A stretch of DNA of 64,000 nucleotides from Berberis thunbergii. Taxonomy: Eukaryota; Streptophyta; Magnoliopsida; Ranunculales; Berberidaceae. The stretch is from the NCBI GenBank assembly GCA_003290165.1, contig QNQO01000641.1:310001-374000 (forward strand), read 5' to 3'. Made by a program: the position numbers and the translations under genes. Shown here piece after piece: positions 1 through 11,068 of the stretch. Numbering within the stretch: the stretch's first letter is position 1; the number at the start of each line of letters is the position of its first letter. The notes below the pieces were generated by a model. The model was not told the DNA's origin. It saw only the letters and a list, made by a program, of their open reading frames with translations, and searched no databases.

Positions 1-155
1 ATACGTAAGATTCTAACATAATTTATTCAAAACCTATAATTATTTGTAAACTATTTATAGATCCTTAAAATTATTTTTTTAGAATTTCAATAATAATTTT
101 TCTTACTATTAAAAAGTTGTAATAAAATAAAAGTAATTAAAACAAAATTTTATTT

Positions 156-239
156 TGTCAGAAGTGGGATTTGAACCCACGCCCTCTTTCGAAGACCAGA
201 ACTTGAGTCTGGCGCCTTAGACCACTCGGCCATCCTGAC
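156..239 (-). tRNA. tRNA-Leu (anticodon CAA)
   Basis: The reverse complement folds as a class II (long variable arm) tRNA. The acceptor stem starts GTCAGGA and pairs with TTCTGAC, followed by discriminator A at position 156. The D-arm region reads GGCCGAGTGGTC, the anticodon stem CCAGA/TCTGG encloses loop CTCAAGT (anticodon CAA), and the T arm contains GGTTCAAATCC. There is no intron and no encoded CCA. On the minus strand the gene is followed by T-rich sequence that could terminate RNA polymerase III. It decodes UUG leucine codons. Confidence 0.96.
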
Positions 240-788
240 AATTTGACAAAAAAGTTGTATATTGTTATATTAAGGCAAAGTACCAAAAGAACTCTATTTT
301 TGTGCGCCTTTGAAATGGTTGCATAAGTGAGGCATCATAGCAGAGGAACAATGAAAATATTTGCCTTTCAAAAAAAAAAACATTTCGTACGCACAAACAT
401 TTAAATATATCAGAGCAGGTTTCGATCCGGGGAAGACAATGTATCCTAATAACAAAATGTTTGATGAAAATGAGATTTAATTGTGAAAAAATAATTAGTT
501 AATTTTCTTTTCCATGAATAAATTGGGAAAAAATAACAAAGTGGTTGATGCAAATGAGATTTAAGTTAAACAAATTTTAAATCTTAAAAGTGTTTGATGT
601 AGGGGTCGACATCGGACTGGATTAACCTCATTCCTATATCATCAACTTCGTTCGGGAACGAGACGCGATAGACTTCATCCCGACCTTGTTCCATCTCAAA
701 CGGTTCGAGACGGAATGAACATGTACTAAATATTTTTCAATAAAGAATAACAAAAAATTTCATCTCACATTACTCACACACCAATAAT

Positions 789-790
<2 letters not shown>

Positions 791-834
<44 letters not shown>
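791..834. repeat. (AT)n microsatellite
   Basis: A nearly pure AT dinucleotide run in the AT-rich spacer between the tRNA gene and the U-box gene. The rest of 240-1500 shows no gene I can recognise. GC-richer patches near 600-720 and 1225-1300 could be old repeat debris, but I cannot assign them. Confidence 0.85.
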
Positions 835-836
<2 letters not shown>

Positions 837-1606
837 TTCATTATGATAAAATTTCGTTCGCATTTCTTCTAATTGTATCTTGTATGAATGATATAAGTTC
901 TCAAGTTGTCTTAATATAAATTCAAAAATGAAAAATATTGCTTATTGACCAAATTTTCAACTACATAACTCATAGTGCAAAACTAAACCAAACAATTATT
1001 TGCTTTTTATTTTCTACAAGAATAGTTGTTTTATAACCAATCTAAAATATAAAAAACATAAATTTTTATAGGTTCTATTTGACTTAAAATATTTAAACTG
1101 AAGTTTTTATCTGAGTATCAAATCAAGGAAGTTTTCAAACAATGAATGTTCTGATTTTATCAGCACATTCTAAACTTTCCTTTAGAAGAGTAGTTTGATT
1201 AAAATTAAATATTAAAAGAATAAGTTTGGGATGGGTGAGATTGAAAATCTCCATCCCAATCCCACTCTAGATCGGGACGGGGACAGGATGCCCAAAAAAT
1301 TGTTTATTTATCATAGCGAGGTTTCGATCCTAGGTCCTGTGGGTCGCTTGATTTTGCGATAATAATCACCAAGTAATTAGTAGAGTCCAATATGAGAAGC
1401 GCAACTCAGTATTTCAAAATAAGTCATATTAGGGTTCAATAATATATGATGTATCCAAGTAATCTATAATACAACGTACATTGATATAAACAAATAAAAC
1501 TAATGCATACACCAGATCACTGCATATCTGTAATGGGAGCTACAAAGCTGTTGAAGCTATTGTCTGTACTTTTATTTTAAATACAGTAACAACGTGGTTT
1601 ACAATT

Positions 1607-4600
1607 TCATACATCGTCGACATCAGGTGTCAGCTGCAAGAGCTCTAGGAGATTTGCGGCTTTCCTCTTAGCCCTCTCAGTGCCATTCCCTGACAAATCC
1701 TTTAGGATCTCTTTGGCCCCAAGCTCTTCTGCGGTTTTCATTTGTTGCATATCATCCATGCAGAGTGACCATAACACAGCTGCAGCATTCTCACGGTTTC
1801 GTGGGGAGCCAGTCCTTATCACCTCAACCAACACTGCAATGGGCTCAGCCTGACCGATGGCCACCTTCCCTTCTTGGTGGCTAGCAAGTATGGCCAATAT
1901 TGCAAGTGATTCATCCAGCATACCACCACTAGCATCCATGAGAAACTTCATTAGCGGCTCCACGATTCCAGCCCTCACAGCCCTCACCTTGTTTCCCTGA
2001 TAGATTGAAAGGTTAAAAATTGCTGTGGCAGCATCCTTCTTACCTCTTGGACTACCCTGGCAGAGAAGTTCTACAAGAGCTGGTATGGCCCCTGCTGCCC
2101 CTATAGCCACCTTGTTCTCGTCCACAACAGACAGGCTGAAAAGAGTGGCAGCTGCATTCTCCCTCGCTTCCATACTTCCCTTCTTTAGTACATCTACTAT
2201 ATCGGGTATTGCTCCCGCATTAACTATACTTCCCTTGTTAGTATCATGAATGGAAAGATTGAGAAGTGCAGTAACTGCATGTTCCTGGGTTCTAGGATCC
2301 TGGGAAGACAAAAGTTCCACGAGAAGGGGAATTGCTCCTGCCTCTGCAATGCATATTCTGTTATCAGCATTTCTCTTAGCCAACAACCGAAGCTCGCCAG
2401 CAGCGGCCCTTTGCTCTTCCGTGTTCCCATTCAGTAATTTCTTCAACAAGATACCAATTGCTGTTCGATCACAATCTAAAACACTGCTTCCCATCTTTCT
2501 GTCTCTACAATTCCCTTGCTTTCTTGGTAGCTCAATTCCATTGCTCTCACACCACTGAGTAATTAGACTCTTTAAAACATAGTTGGGTGTCAGGGCTGTG
2601 TGCAACAGAGTTTGCTGTGTCTTGGGGCAGGTCTTGTGCCCAGAATCCAGCCATTTCTGAATGCAGGAACGTTCATATGTCTGCAAAAGCAAGTATATGG
2701 TTGTAGGGTCACGAGATACTAAAACAAGAGTCTCCAGGAAAGGAAAGGCAAGTCAAACCTGTCCAGTAGATACGATGACGGGATCTTTCATTAATTCAAG
2801 AGATATTGGGCATCGAAAATCATCTGGGATGACTGGTGATCTGTGCTTCATGAAGCTCTTTACGCTTTCCGAGGGGTCTTCATCTGGGATATCAGAGAGT
2901 ATATAATTCTTTAGCTTCTTAAGTAAGGTTGACATCTCCTCGAGATATTCCCATTGATCTTGACTACTGGAGATCACCAATTCATGCAAAGCAAGCGACT
3001 CTTGTTTGAGATCACTGATGTTCCTCAGCTCCAACTTCTCTGAAAGCCTTCTCAAGATGGCAGCACTGGGATCTTTCTCTCTCTGTGCCATAAACATATC
3101 CATGTGAAGTTGTAAATCAGGCGAATCAATTCTTTCTTTTGCTCTCTTAAACTGAGCATGCACGAGTGCGACCTGGAAATAGTAAAAATGGTTGAAATAG
3201 TTGTCAGCACTTGGAAGTTTCACTCATCAAAAGAATAATTTACGAGCTTCAAATTTTAAAAACGAAATACAGATCAACTTCCTGCCAAAACTTGTAAGGA
3301 GATTGACTGTTGCAGTTGGAATAATTCAATTAAATAATTTGGTACTGTACCTGTTCTTGAACTTCTTCTGGTATGTCAAGTTTATCATACTGAATGCCGT
3401 CTAATGCTTTCTCAATTTTTTCCGTCGCCTCTTGGAAACTTTTAGCAATATTCTCGTCTTGTAGAGCCTGGAATATATTAAAGCATTGTAACATAATCTA
3501 TTGTAGGCCGTCGAACTCAAATGATTAAAATGCATGCACAAGCACGAAGAAGAAAGTTACGCATCTATCATAGGAGATTTCTTTATTAAGAATAGCGAAA
3601 CTAAAATTTAAACATGTAAAACAAACTTCACGAAGGAGATTGGTATGACTGAAATCTCATGTGAGAAAAGCCAGCCCTAGGACGAAAGCATACAATTTGA
3701 GTTAAAGAGGAGAATTGCAAATTATTTTGCTTTCCATTGATCTATGGTTCTTTCTCAAGTGATACAATAGCAGAATAAGAAGTCTGTCTTTCAACTGAAA
3801 TAGTAGCATTTTCATATATCCTTTAATTACATTAAGAAAATGATTAGGCTACCCGTGTATGAGGACAAAAAATGCCTAGGCTATATTGATAGAAAGAGGG
3901 ATGCCAATTTTCAACATGAGTTCACAGAGTATGATTCCGCAAAGGCGCAGACTTCAACTAGCAGAAATCATAACATCATAATGTGGATTAATGATTTCCA
4001 GAATCCGAAAAGAAAATGTGGATTAATGATGGAGCTAAATTCAAAATACAGCTTTAGACATTACTACACAAGAAATAAAAAATCTCAACTTCAACTCTTC
4101 TTTGTGGATAAAGACCAGATTGAATACTAATCTCTTAGTGTATGATATCGCACACATGTGTCATGAGCTCAAACCTAAAATACTTTCAAGGTGATACAAG
4201 GTTGGAATTGGCTCCAAAACCCTAAAGTTGATATTTAACTTAAGCCAGTAACACCTGCCGTAGCTCTTATATATTTGGTTATGGATTGTGATACTTGAGC
4301 TTATAGAAAATTCATAACCAAGGGTTTGCGAAAGTGATATTCTGCTCAATCCAATGAAGAAAACTAACATTCTCCACTGCGATAGACTTGCATTTCTGAT
4401 ATTAACATCCTTGTGCAATACATTCCAAACTTCCAAATACACTTCTAAAAGAAAGCGGATGTTCACATCCCAAATATGCTCATTCACTGATAGGTAAAGG
4501 TTTTGTGGAGCAGTTCATATCATTTGGTCTTGGAGCTTCCAGTAGGATCCACACGACATCTGTTGGATTAAACCATGGGGGTTCCACATATTGCTAATAT

Positions 4601-7600
4601 GGGGCTCCACAGTATGATAATGCACAATTGAATATCCCAACTCAAAGTCAAGAGAGGCTTGGCCAAAGGAGAAGATGCGTACTTAGTTGTGGCAAAGCTA
4701 GAGATGGAAGATGATACTAGCAAAATCCCTGAGGAAGTTGCCCAAGTTATTGCTGACTTCAGCGAAGTGATGCCGAATGAATTGCCAAAGAATCTACCTC
4801 CCAGAAGGCTCATTGATCACGAAATTGAGTTAGTCCCTGGTGCCAAGCCACCCGCACGTAGTCCATATCGCATGAGCCCTCCTGAGCTGACCGAATTGAG
4901 AACACAACTAGATGGCTTGTTGGAGTCGGGATTCATTCGGCCCTCTAAGGCACCTTATGGGGCACCTGTTCTTTTTCAGCGGAAACATGATGGCAGTCTT
5001 CGCCTTTGTGTTGATTATAGAGCCTTGAACAAAGTCACTATAAAGAACAAATACCCGCTGCCGCTCATTGCAGATTTATTCGACCAACTTGGATCCGCCA
5101 GATACTTCACAAAACTCGACTTGAGATCAGGTTACCATCAGGTCCGCATTGCTGCTGGTGATGAACCCAAAACTGCTTGTTCTACTAGATATGGGTCATA
5201 TGAGTTCCTAGTAATGCCCTTCGGCTTGACCAATGCTCCAACTACATTTTGCACCCTTATGAATGGCCTGTTCCGTCACCTTCTGGACAAGTCTGTGGTT
5301 GTCTATCTTGACGACATTGTGGTTTATAGTGGGACTATAGAAGAACACCTACATCATTTGCGAGAAGTGTTCCAAATCCTTAGGGATAATCATCTCTTTG
5401 TCAAGAAGGAAAAGTGCTCATTCGGCCAGACCCAGATCAATTTCTTGGGTCATGTTATTGGCAATGGCAAGATTCGGATGGACATGGAGAAAGTCAAGGC
5501 AATCCATGATTGGAACTCTCCTAAGAACGTGTCTCAACTACGTTCTTTCCTTGGACTCGCAAACTATTATCGTCGCTTCATAAGGGACTACTCTAAGAGA
5601 GCTGTTGCCCTGACAAATTTGTTGAAACAAGACCGAACATGGGAATGGGATAGGCAGTGTGAAGCTTCATTCCAAGACTTGAAATTGGCCGTGATGAAAG
5701 ATCCAGTATTGCCCTTGCCAGACATCACTAAGCCCTTTGAAGTACAAACAGATGCATCTGACTATGCCTTAGGGGGAGTTTTACTTCAAGATGGTCACCC
5801 GGTAGCATATGAGAGTCGAAAGTTGAATGATACCGAGTCTCGTTACTCAGTTCAAGAAAAGGAATTGCTAGCCATTGTACATTGTTTACGGGTGTGGAGA
5901 CACTACCTCTTGGGGTCTCAAGTCCTTGTTAAAACAAATAATGCTGCAGCAAGCCATTTCCTTACTCAAAAAATGTTAACCTCCAAGCAATCTCGATGGC
6001 AGGAAAAATTAGCAGAATTTGACTTAGTATTGGAATACAAGCCAGGGCGCACTAACAATGTAGCTGATGCACTCAGTAGAAGGGCAGACCTTGCAGTGCT
6101 AACCCATACTAGTCCGAGTCACACCATCTTGGAGAAGATCAAAGTAGGCCTACAGACAGATCCACAGGCAAAGGCGATTACAGAGTTGATCAAGCAGGGC
6201 AAAACTCGACGGTTCTGGATAAAAGATGGAGCAATACTCACAACTGGTAATCGCCTCTATGTTTCGAGAACTTCGAGTCTGAGAAAAGAACTTTTGAGAG
6301 AATGCCATGACACCCATTGGGCGGGACATCCAGGTTGGAGACGAACACTTGCATTGCTAGAGAGGGGGTACTATTGGCCGCAGATACAGGAGGATGTAAT
6401 GGCCTATGTTCGAACCTGCCTTATTTGCCAGCAAGATAAGGTTGATAGAGATCGACCAGTAGGCTTACTAGAGCCCCTGCCTGTTCCAACTCGTCCTTGG
6501 GAAAGTGTTTCCATGGACTTCATTACGGGGTTACCGAAAGTGGAGGATTTCAGAAGTATCCTTGTAGTTGTTGACCGATTCTCAAAGTATGTGACATTTG
6601 TACCAACCGGACTGACTTGCACAGCCGAAGATACGGTGCAATTGTTCCTCAAGCATGTCGTGAAGTATTGGGGACTGCCCGAAAACATTGTTAGCGACCG
6701 TGATGCTCGCTTCACAGGAAAGTTCTGGAAGGAGTTGTTCAAGCTCTTGGGATCCAAACTTAATATGTCAACAAGCCAACATCCCCAATCCGACGGACAG
6801 ACTGAGCGCTTTAACTCTATGCTTGAAGAATACCTTCGTCATTTTGTAAGTGCAAACCAGAAAAATTGGGTGGGACTACTTGATGTTGCACAATTCTGTT
6901 TCAACTTACAAAAGAGCTCAGCTATTCACTCCAGCCCCTTTCAGTTAGTCACCGATCAGCAACCATTGACACCACATACAGTGCTGACCGGTTACCAAGG
7001 ACCCAGCCCAAGAGCTCTTGAATTTGTCAAAGCCTGGCAGAAAAACATTGAAGTTGCTCGAGCCTATTTTGAGAAAGCCTCCCGTCACATGAAGAAATGG
7101 GCGGACAAGAAACGACGAATCGACCCTTTTGCAGTCGGGGACTTGGTATTGGTGAAGTTAGATATGTTCAACAAGTATAAACGGACGGCTAGAGCACACA
7201 ACAATCTGTTTCGCAAGTATGAGGGACCGGTACAGATTATTGAGAAAGTAGGCAAAGTCTCCTATCGCGTCAAGTTACCACATTGGCTCCGTTTCACCCA
7301 TCCTGTCTTCCATGCAAGTAACTTGAAGTCCTACCATGCCGATGCCGCTGATCCCACAAGAAATGTATCTACCCGAGCATTGCCTAAGCATCCTACTAAG
7401 CCAGATCGAAAAGTGGAAGACATCTTAGCTGACCGTCTCATCAACAACACAGGCCCGGATAGAGAGTTTCATATAAATGCAGAGTTAGCTATTCTGACTT
7501 TTCTAAAATATCATATTTTGTAACACTTTCCTATTCCGTAACATAGGAGGACTTTCTTTACCACTCTCCCGCAAGCTGGACATGTAAATGCAGACGAAAT

Positions 7601-9211
7601 GTGCAGCTTGGAAAAAACTTTGAAGTCCAATTTGGTGATGAAATCATGACTGTCGAGTGAAGCTACTAATGGTTCGACTCGAGACATCATGATTATCAAA
7701 TTCTGAAAAATTTTGGATGATTCCTGTATGAAGAAATCATGACTCAATTCGAGTCTTGGTATTGCTCAATTCGAGTTAACACAAATTTTGGTAGTGACCA
7801 AAGATGGTGGGTGTGAATAGTATAGTGAAAGAGATTCAAATTTTTTTCTTTTCCCTCCATTTCTTGTTCTTCTTCGTTTCTTTCCTGCTGTGCGATCGAA
7901 CTTATGATAGGGAAAGAGGGAGGACGAGAGAAAGATCTCGTGTTCTACATCCGTCTGGGTGCTATTGTCATGTGCGCCAGAGAGACGTTGTTGTTCTGCT
8001 GTGGTGGTACTGAGCGTGGAAAGAGATTTTCTTCTTCTGAATTAGGTTTTGGATTTCTCAAGTTTGTCTATCAATCACTACTAGTGAGAGTGATGGAAGA
8101 GGAACGCAAATTTGGCGATCGGTGAAAAGAGATGATGGAGATTAAGTTGATGCAAGTGAGAAGAGATTCCAATGGTGTCGAACACAGTGGTGGTGATGTC
8201 TTCAATGATGAGTTCGCGGTCGAGGAGAGTTGTGGATCGAGGAACCCTAGGTGAGTTGGAATGGGACGGTCTGAGTTCAAACCCGGCCAAGTCGAATGTG
8301 CGATCTCCGGTTGGAGATGATGAATTGATCGGTGACGATGATTGGTGATGATGATGAACTGATCGGTGACTATGATGTTGATGGATTTGATGATGATTGA
8401 TCAGTGATTCCGACGATGATGATTAGTGATTGCAACGATACGTTGATGATGATCAGTGTTGATGATGATGATGAACTGATTGGTGATGATTGATTAGTGA
8501 TTTCGATGGTGATGATGTTATGCTCTAAGATTGTTGTTCAACGGTTGATCGGTTGACGATGTTGATGATCGGTTGATGATGTTAAGATGATCGGATCGAT
8601 TGCAACGTTATGAGATTGTTGCTCAACGGTGATGATGATCGGTTCGATGATGATGCTCAACGATGATGATGGACGCTGATGGTTTGCTATGATACCATGT
8701 AAAGAATTGTATTGCAATCATTGTTGAAATATTATTATTGTGTTGACTGAATACAAACTTATAAAGCTAACTCTGACCTAATCTTGCGGAGATATGAAAC
8801 CTAAGACATCTATTCTATTATAACTTTCCTAACATGATTTCACATTCAAATTACAAAATTACACAATTCAACTCAAACACCCAAACAATCCAAATAAAAA
8901 TCCAAACTTGAATGAAACGGTACAAAGGGGTTCCGAATTCAAACCTGATAAAGCTTACTCCCTTCGTTGATCGACCTCAGAAGCTCCTTCGCAGACTCCA
9001 AAGCAACCCTCAACACCCCAAGAGCACCCACTTCATCTTCCACAAGAACCCCTTCACTATCCTTCAATTCCTCAAAAAGGGGGCTCAAAAGTTTCACTCT
9101 TCTCACCAAATTACAGTACATCTTCTTCGAAGAGTTTCTGCATTCTGGGTACCCAGAAATCTCCTTCACCAGCTCGAACAATCGGTTCACGACTTCCTTA
9201 GAGTCTTCCAT
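1607..9211 (-). CDS. PUB14: U-box/ARM-repeat E3 ubiquitin ligase, PUB14-like
   Basis: Four phase-0 coding exons can be read on the minus strand: 9211-8945, 3467-3351, 3172-2759 and 2680-1607, all with GT-AG borders. They give 623 residues with no frame break (Arabidopsis PUB14 is about 632). The N-terminal U-box-associated helical domain covers roughly residues 1-220. The U-box (about 242-316) contains [13 protein letters not shown] and is split by the intron between STGQ and TYERS. ARM repeats fill about 345-615, with motifs such as [11 protein letters not shown] and [10 protein letters not shown]. Proteins of this family transfer ubiquitin from an E2 to substrates in the cytosol, often in immune and growth signalling. 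The start at 9211 (MEDSKE) is the first in-frame ATG; upstream codons are open but lack an ATG. Intron 1 (3468-8944) is very long and carries transposon remnants. PUB13-type paralogues are similar; PUB14 fits best. Confidence 0.93.
3840..4569. other. Intron 1 sequence of the U-box gene, unassigned
   Basis: Intronic AT-rich sequence. An open frame on the plus strand at 3840-4130 (96 codons) has no recognisable motif and shows the low-complexity composition expected of chance. No splice-supported exon is seen here. Confidence 0.5.
4570..7460 (+). mobile_element. Ty3/gypsy (Tekay/Del-like chromovirus) pol remnant, antisense in intron 1
   Basis: A long open frame starting at 4659 runs through most of a gypsy pol. 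Reverse transcriptase comes first, with YLDD at about residues 216-219. RNase H follows, then an integrase with an HHCC zinc motif (about 545-595) and the DDE-type core ([20 protein letters not shown]). A GPY/F-like segment and a [12 protein letters not shown] stretch come last. This order, and the region leading into a chromodomain, fit the Tekay/Del chromovirus lineage. Protease-end sequence just upstream is already degraded. The chromodomain stops after a few residues near 7450, and neither LTR is present, so the copy is truncated at both ends. The third RNase H catalytic site, usually TDN, reads TNN (about residues 425-427), so that activity is probably lost. It is opposite in sense to the host gene. 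Confidence 0.9.
7467..7640 (-). mobile_element. Possible 3' end of a minus-strand copia-type element
   Basis: Read on the minus strand, 7640-7545 gives a stretch ending [10 protein letters not shown], reminiscent of the extreme C-terminus of copia polyproteins. A TGTTACGG-type start at about 7545 could be the beginning of a 3' LTR. It directly abuts the point where the gypsy chromodomain is lost. Together with the LTR/PBS at 8686-8834 it may outline one heavily deleted minus-strand element. The match is weak and made by eye. Confidence 0.3.
8318..8680. repeat. Imperfect GATGAT-rich tandem tract
   Basis: About 360 bases built from recurrent GATGATGAT, CTGATCGGTGA and GGTTGATGATG words. It is an irregular minisatellite-like tract between the degraded element body and the LTR at 8698. 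On the minus strand it reads as ATC/ACC-rich sequence directly after the primer-binding site, so it may be the leader of that element. Confidence 0.7.
8686..8834 (-). mobile_element. Short LTR plus tRNA-Met primer-binding site (minus strand)
   Basis: On the minus strand, 8834-8698 begins TGTTAGGAAAG, ends CTTTACA (TG...CA ends, 137 bases) and contains a TATAAG box-like motif. It is followed immediately by TGGTATCATAGC at 8697-8686, one base from the usual plant retrotransposon binding site for initiator tRNA-Met. This is the expected arrangement for the 5' LTR of an element running leftward in the intron. No clear second full LTR was found, so it may be a deleted copy or a TRIM-like element. 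Confidence 0.6.
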
Positions 9212-9273
9212 CTGTTCAATTGAAAGGGTCACTGGATTCTTAGAGGTTGAAGACAACGTTTTGGTTTTGGAGG

Positions 9274-9300
9274 TCAACTGATGAGAATTGGTGAAGCCAT
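9274..9300 (-). promoter_or_regulatory. Short uORF in the U-box gene leader
   Basis: On the minus strand an ATG at 9300-9298 opens an eight-codon reading frame (MASPILIS) ending in TGA at 9276-9274, about 60 bases before the main ATG at 9211. It is out of frame with the main frame. The ATG lies next to a GAA/TTC microsatellite, and its context (CCATGG) is favourable. If the transcript starts upstream of it, it could lower translation of the main frame. The transcription start is not known from the sequence. Confidence 0.5.
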
Positions 9301-9325
9301 GGAAGAAGAAGAAGAAGAAGAAGAA
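9301..9325. repeat. (GAA)n microsatellite in the U-box gene leader
   Basis: A run of GAA units (TTC on the gene strand) directly upstream of the uORF. Pyrimidine-rich leaders are common in plant genes, and this one probably lies within the 5' UTR or core promoter. Confidence 0.8.
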
Positions 9326-9861
9326 ACAGAGAGAGCTTTGTGAGGTGCAATGTTGAATAAAAGAACGGTAAAGTCTTCTCTTTTGTTCTTCACTTTCACT
9401 GTAGGAGTAATGATAATAATTACAAGGGAACGAGTTTCACGTTTTGTGCCTTGCTGTGGCTTGGCGTGAACTGAGTAATAATATGCGGTGCATTTAGCTT
9501 TTTATAGTCAAAACTCAAGTCTGACCTCAACACATCGATGACGATTTATACCATACTTAGTCTAACAATGAACTAGTATGCAAAAGTCCATTAATTTTGT
9601 TAACAATGTAGGTTTCTAGTGGTTGATGGGTCAATTTTGGCTTCTTAGAAGTCAAAATATATACTATGTATATTTGTTGGCAGTGTTGTTTGGGCATCCT
9701 AATGTGAATATCCATGAGAAATATTCAAGAATTTGCTGCAATGGACTGAGCTCTCTATAGTGACTTTAGGAATGTTGAAACTTTCCATATTCCCTTTTGT
9801 TTTTCCTGTGTGCCTGCCTGGCTTCAGTATTGGTTTGGTGGTGGATTTATATGCACATTTA

Positions 9862-10190
9862 GGGTGTGTTTGGTTGCATGGAATCCTATGCCATGGGAAT
9901 CTATGAGGGGACCACTACATTTTAGGCTAAATTGATATATCACTCCACATTTACCATTTAACCACCATTTGATTTTGTGATCAATGGTGGGAATGGAAGT
10001 CTCATAAACATGGGAATCTCACTCCTTGGCCCCCCAAGGCATGTGATTCTCATGTTCATGGGACTTTCATTCCCACCATTGATCACAAAACCAAATGGTG
10101 GATGTGGAGTGATATATCAATTTAGCCTAAAATGTAGTGGTCCCCTCATGGATTCCCATGGCATAAGATTCCATGCAACCAAACACACCC
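9862..10190. mobile_element. Tourist-like (PIF/Harbinger) MITE, near-perfect palindrome
   Basis: The 329-base element is one long inverted repeat: GGGTGTGTTTGGTTGCATGG at the left matches CCATGCAACCAAACACACCC at the right, and complementarity continues almost to the centre near 10030. It is flanked by TTA on both sides (9859-9861 and 10191-10193). The three-base TTA duplication and the GGGTGTGTTTGG end are those of Tourist-like MITEs mobilised by PIF/Harbinger transposases. It has no coding capacity and lies about 600 bases upstream of the U-box gene. Confidence 0.92.
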
Positions 10191-10699
10191 TTACATCACT
10201 TCATCCTCACAAGTTCACAAATGACAAACCAGATCATTCCTAATCAATTCAATTCTGTTAGGACACTGAATATTGAAGCGATGTTAGCATCCTACCTAGC
10301 TACCCCGTTTTTTTTTTTTTTTTCTAGACTTCTTGTGCTCGTACACTCTCTGGATGCAAAAACATATAGACCAGTCAAGGACTTAGCATTAGGATCTTGA
10401 CATTCCACCACTGCGTATAGTGTCACTGTCCATTGGATCTCATCCTGAAGCGGGTTCTTACCCTAAGTAGCCTTTTCGCACATCACTGAAGGGTACCATA
10501 ATCACCTGCATGATAGATGAGTCAAAAGCTATGGTCTTAACGAATAGGGCCCTAACATATTTCTCTTGATAGTAGCAATGGAGATCTCTGTTGGGATAGA
10601 GTTGGCTTGAATAGTCTCACATCAACTAAGGTGAAGTTGTCATGGTCTATTCCCTAATAGCAATGATTTCTCCTTAAACCTAAAAAAATGTCTACATTT
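10191..10699. other. Spacer without recognisable gene
   Basis: A T-run near 10310-10323 and otherwise unassigned sequence. It could include the decayed 5' part of the receptor pseudogene that follows, but no leucine-rich repeats can be read before about 10700. Confidence 0.4.
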
Positions 10700-11068
10700 C
10701 AGGTTACAGCTTATTGGACTACACACTATCGAATTGTCAAAACCTGAATTTCCTAAAATTTAACTTAAATAGCAGTGTGTCACTACAAGAATCTTTCTAT
10801 CCTCGAACTTTCCTACAATCTCTTGCATGGAGAGATTCCTCCTAATTTCATTAAAAAAAATCCTCTTTTTCATTAAGTACCTCAACCTCTCTCATAACAA
10901 CTTCTCCAGGAACTTCTTGAGCCTTAAACTAAGTGATTGCGGCAATCTCACGATGCTCAAACTGTCTAACAACACGCTCACATGAGAATTTCCAAGCATC
11001 TTGAGCAACTGTAAAGTACTTAAGACTCTTGATCTCAACTACAATTCATTGCAGAAAGATTTTGTAGG

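Noticed and set aside
410..440. GGTTTCGATCC near 418 and near 1320 as possible extra tRNA or SINE B-box
   Set aside because: No A box, stems or anticodon arm could be fitted around either site.
8071..8290. Overlapping minus-strand frames, serine/histidine-rich
   Set aside because: Low-complexity sequence in intron 1 of the U-box gene next to the GATGAT tract; no homology signal.
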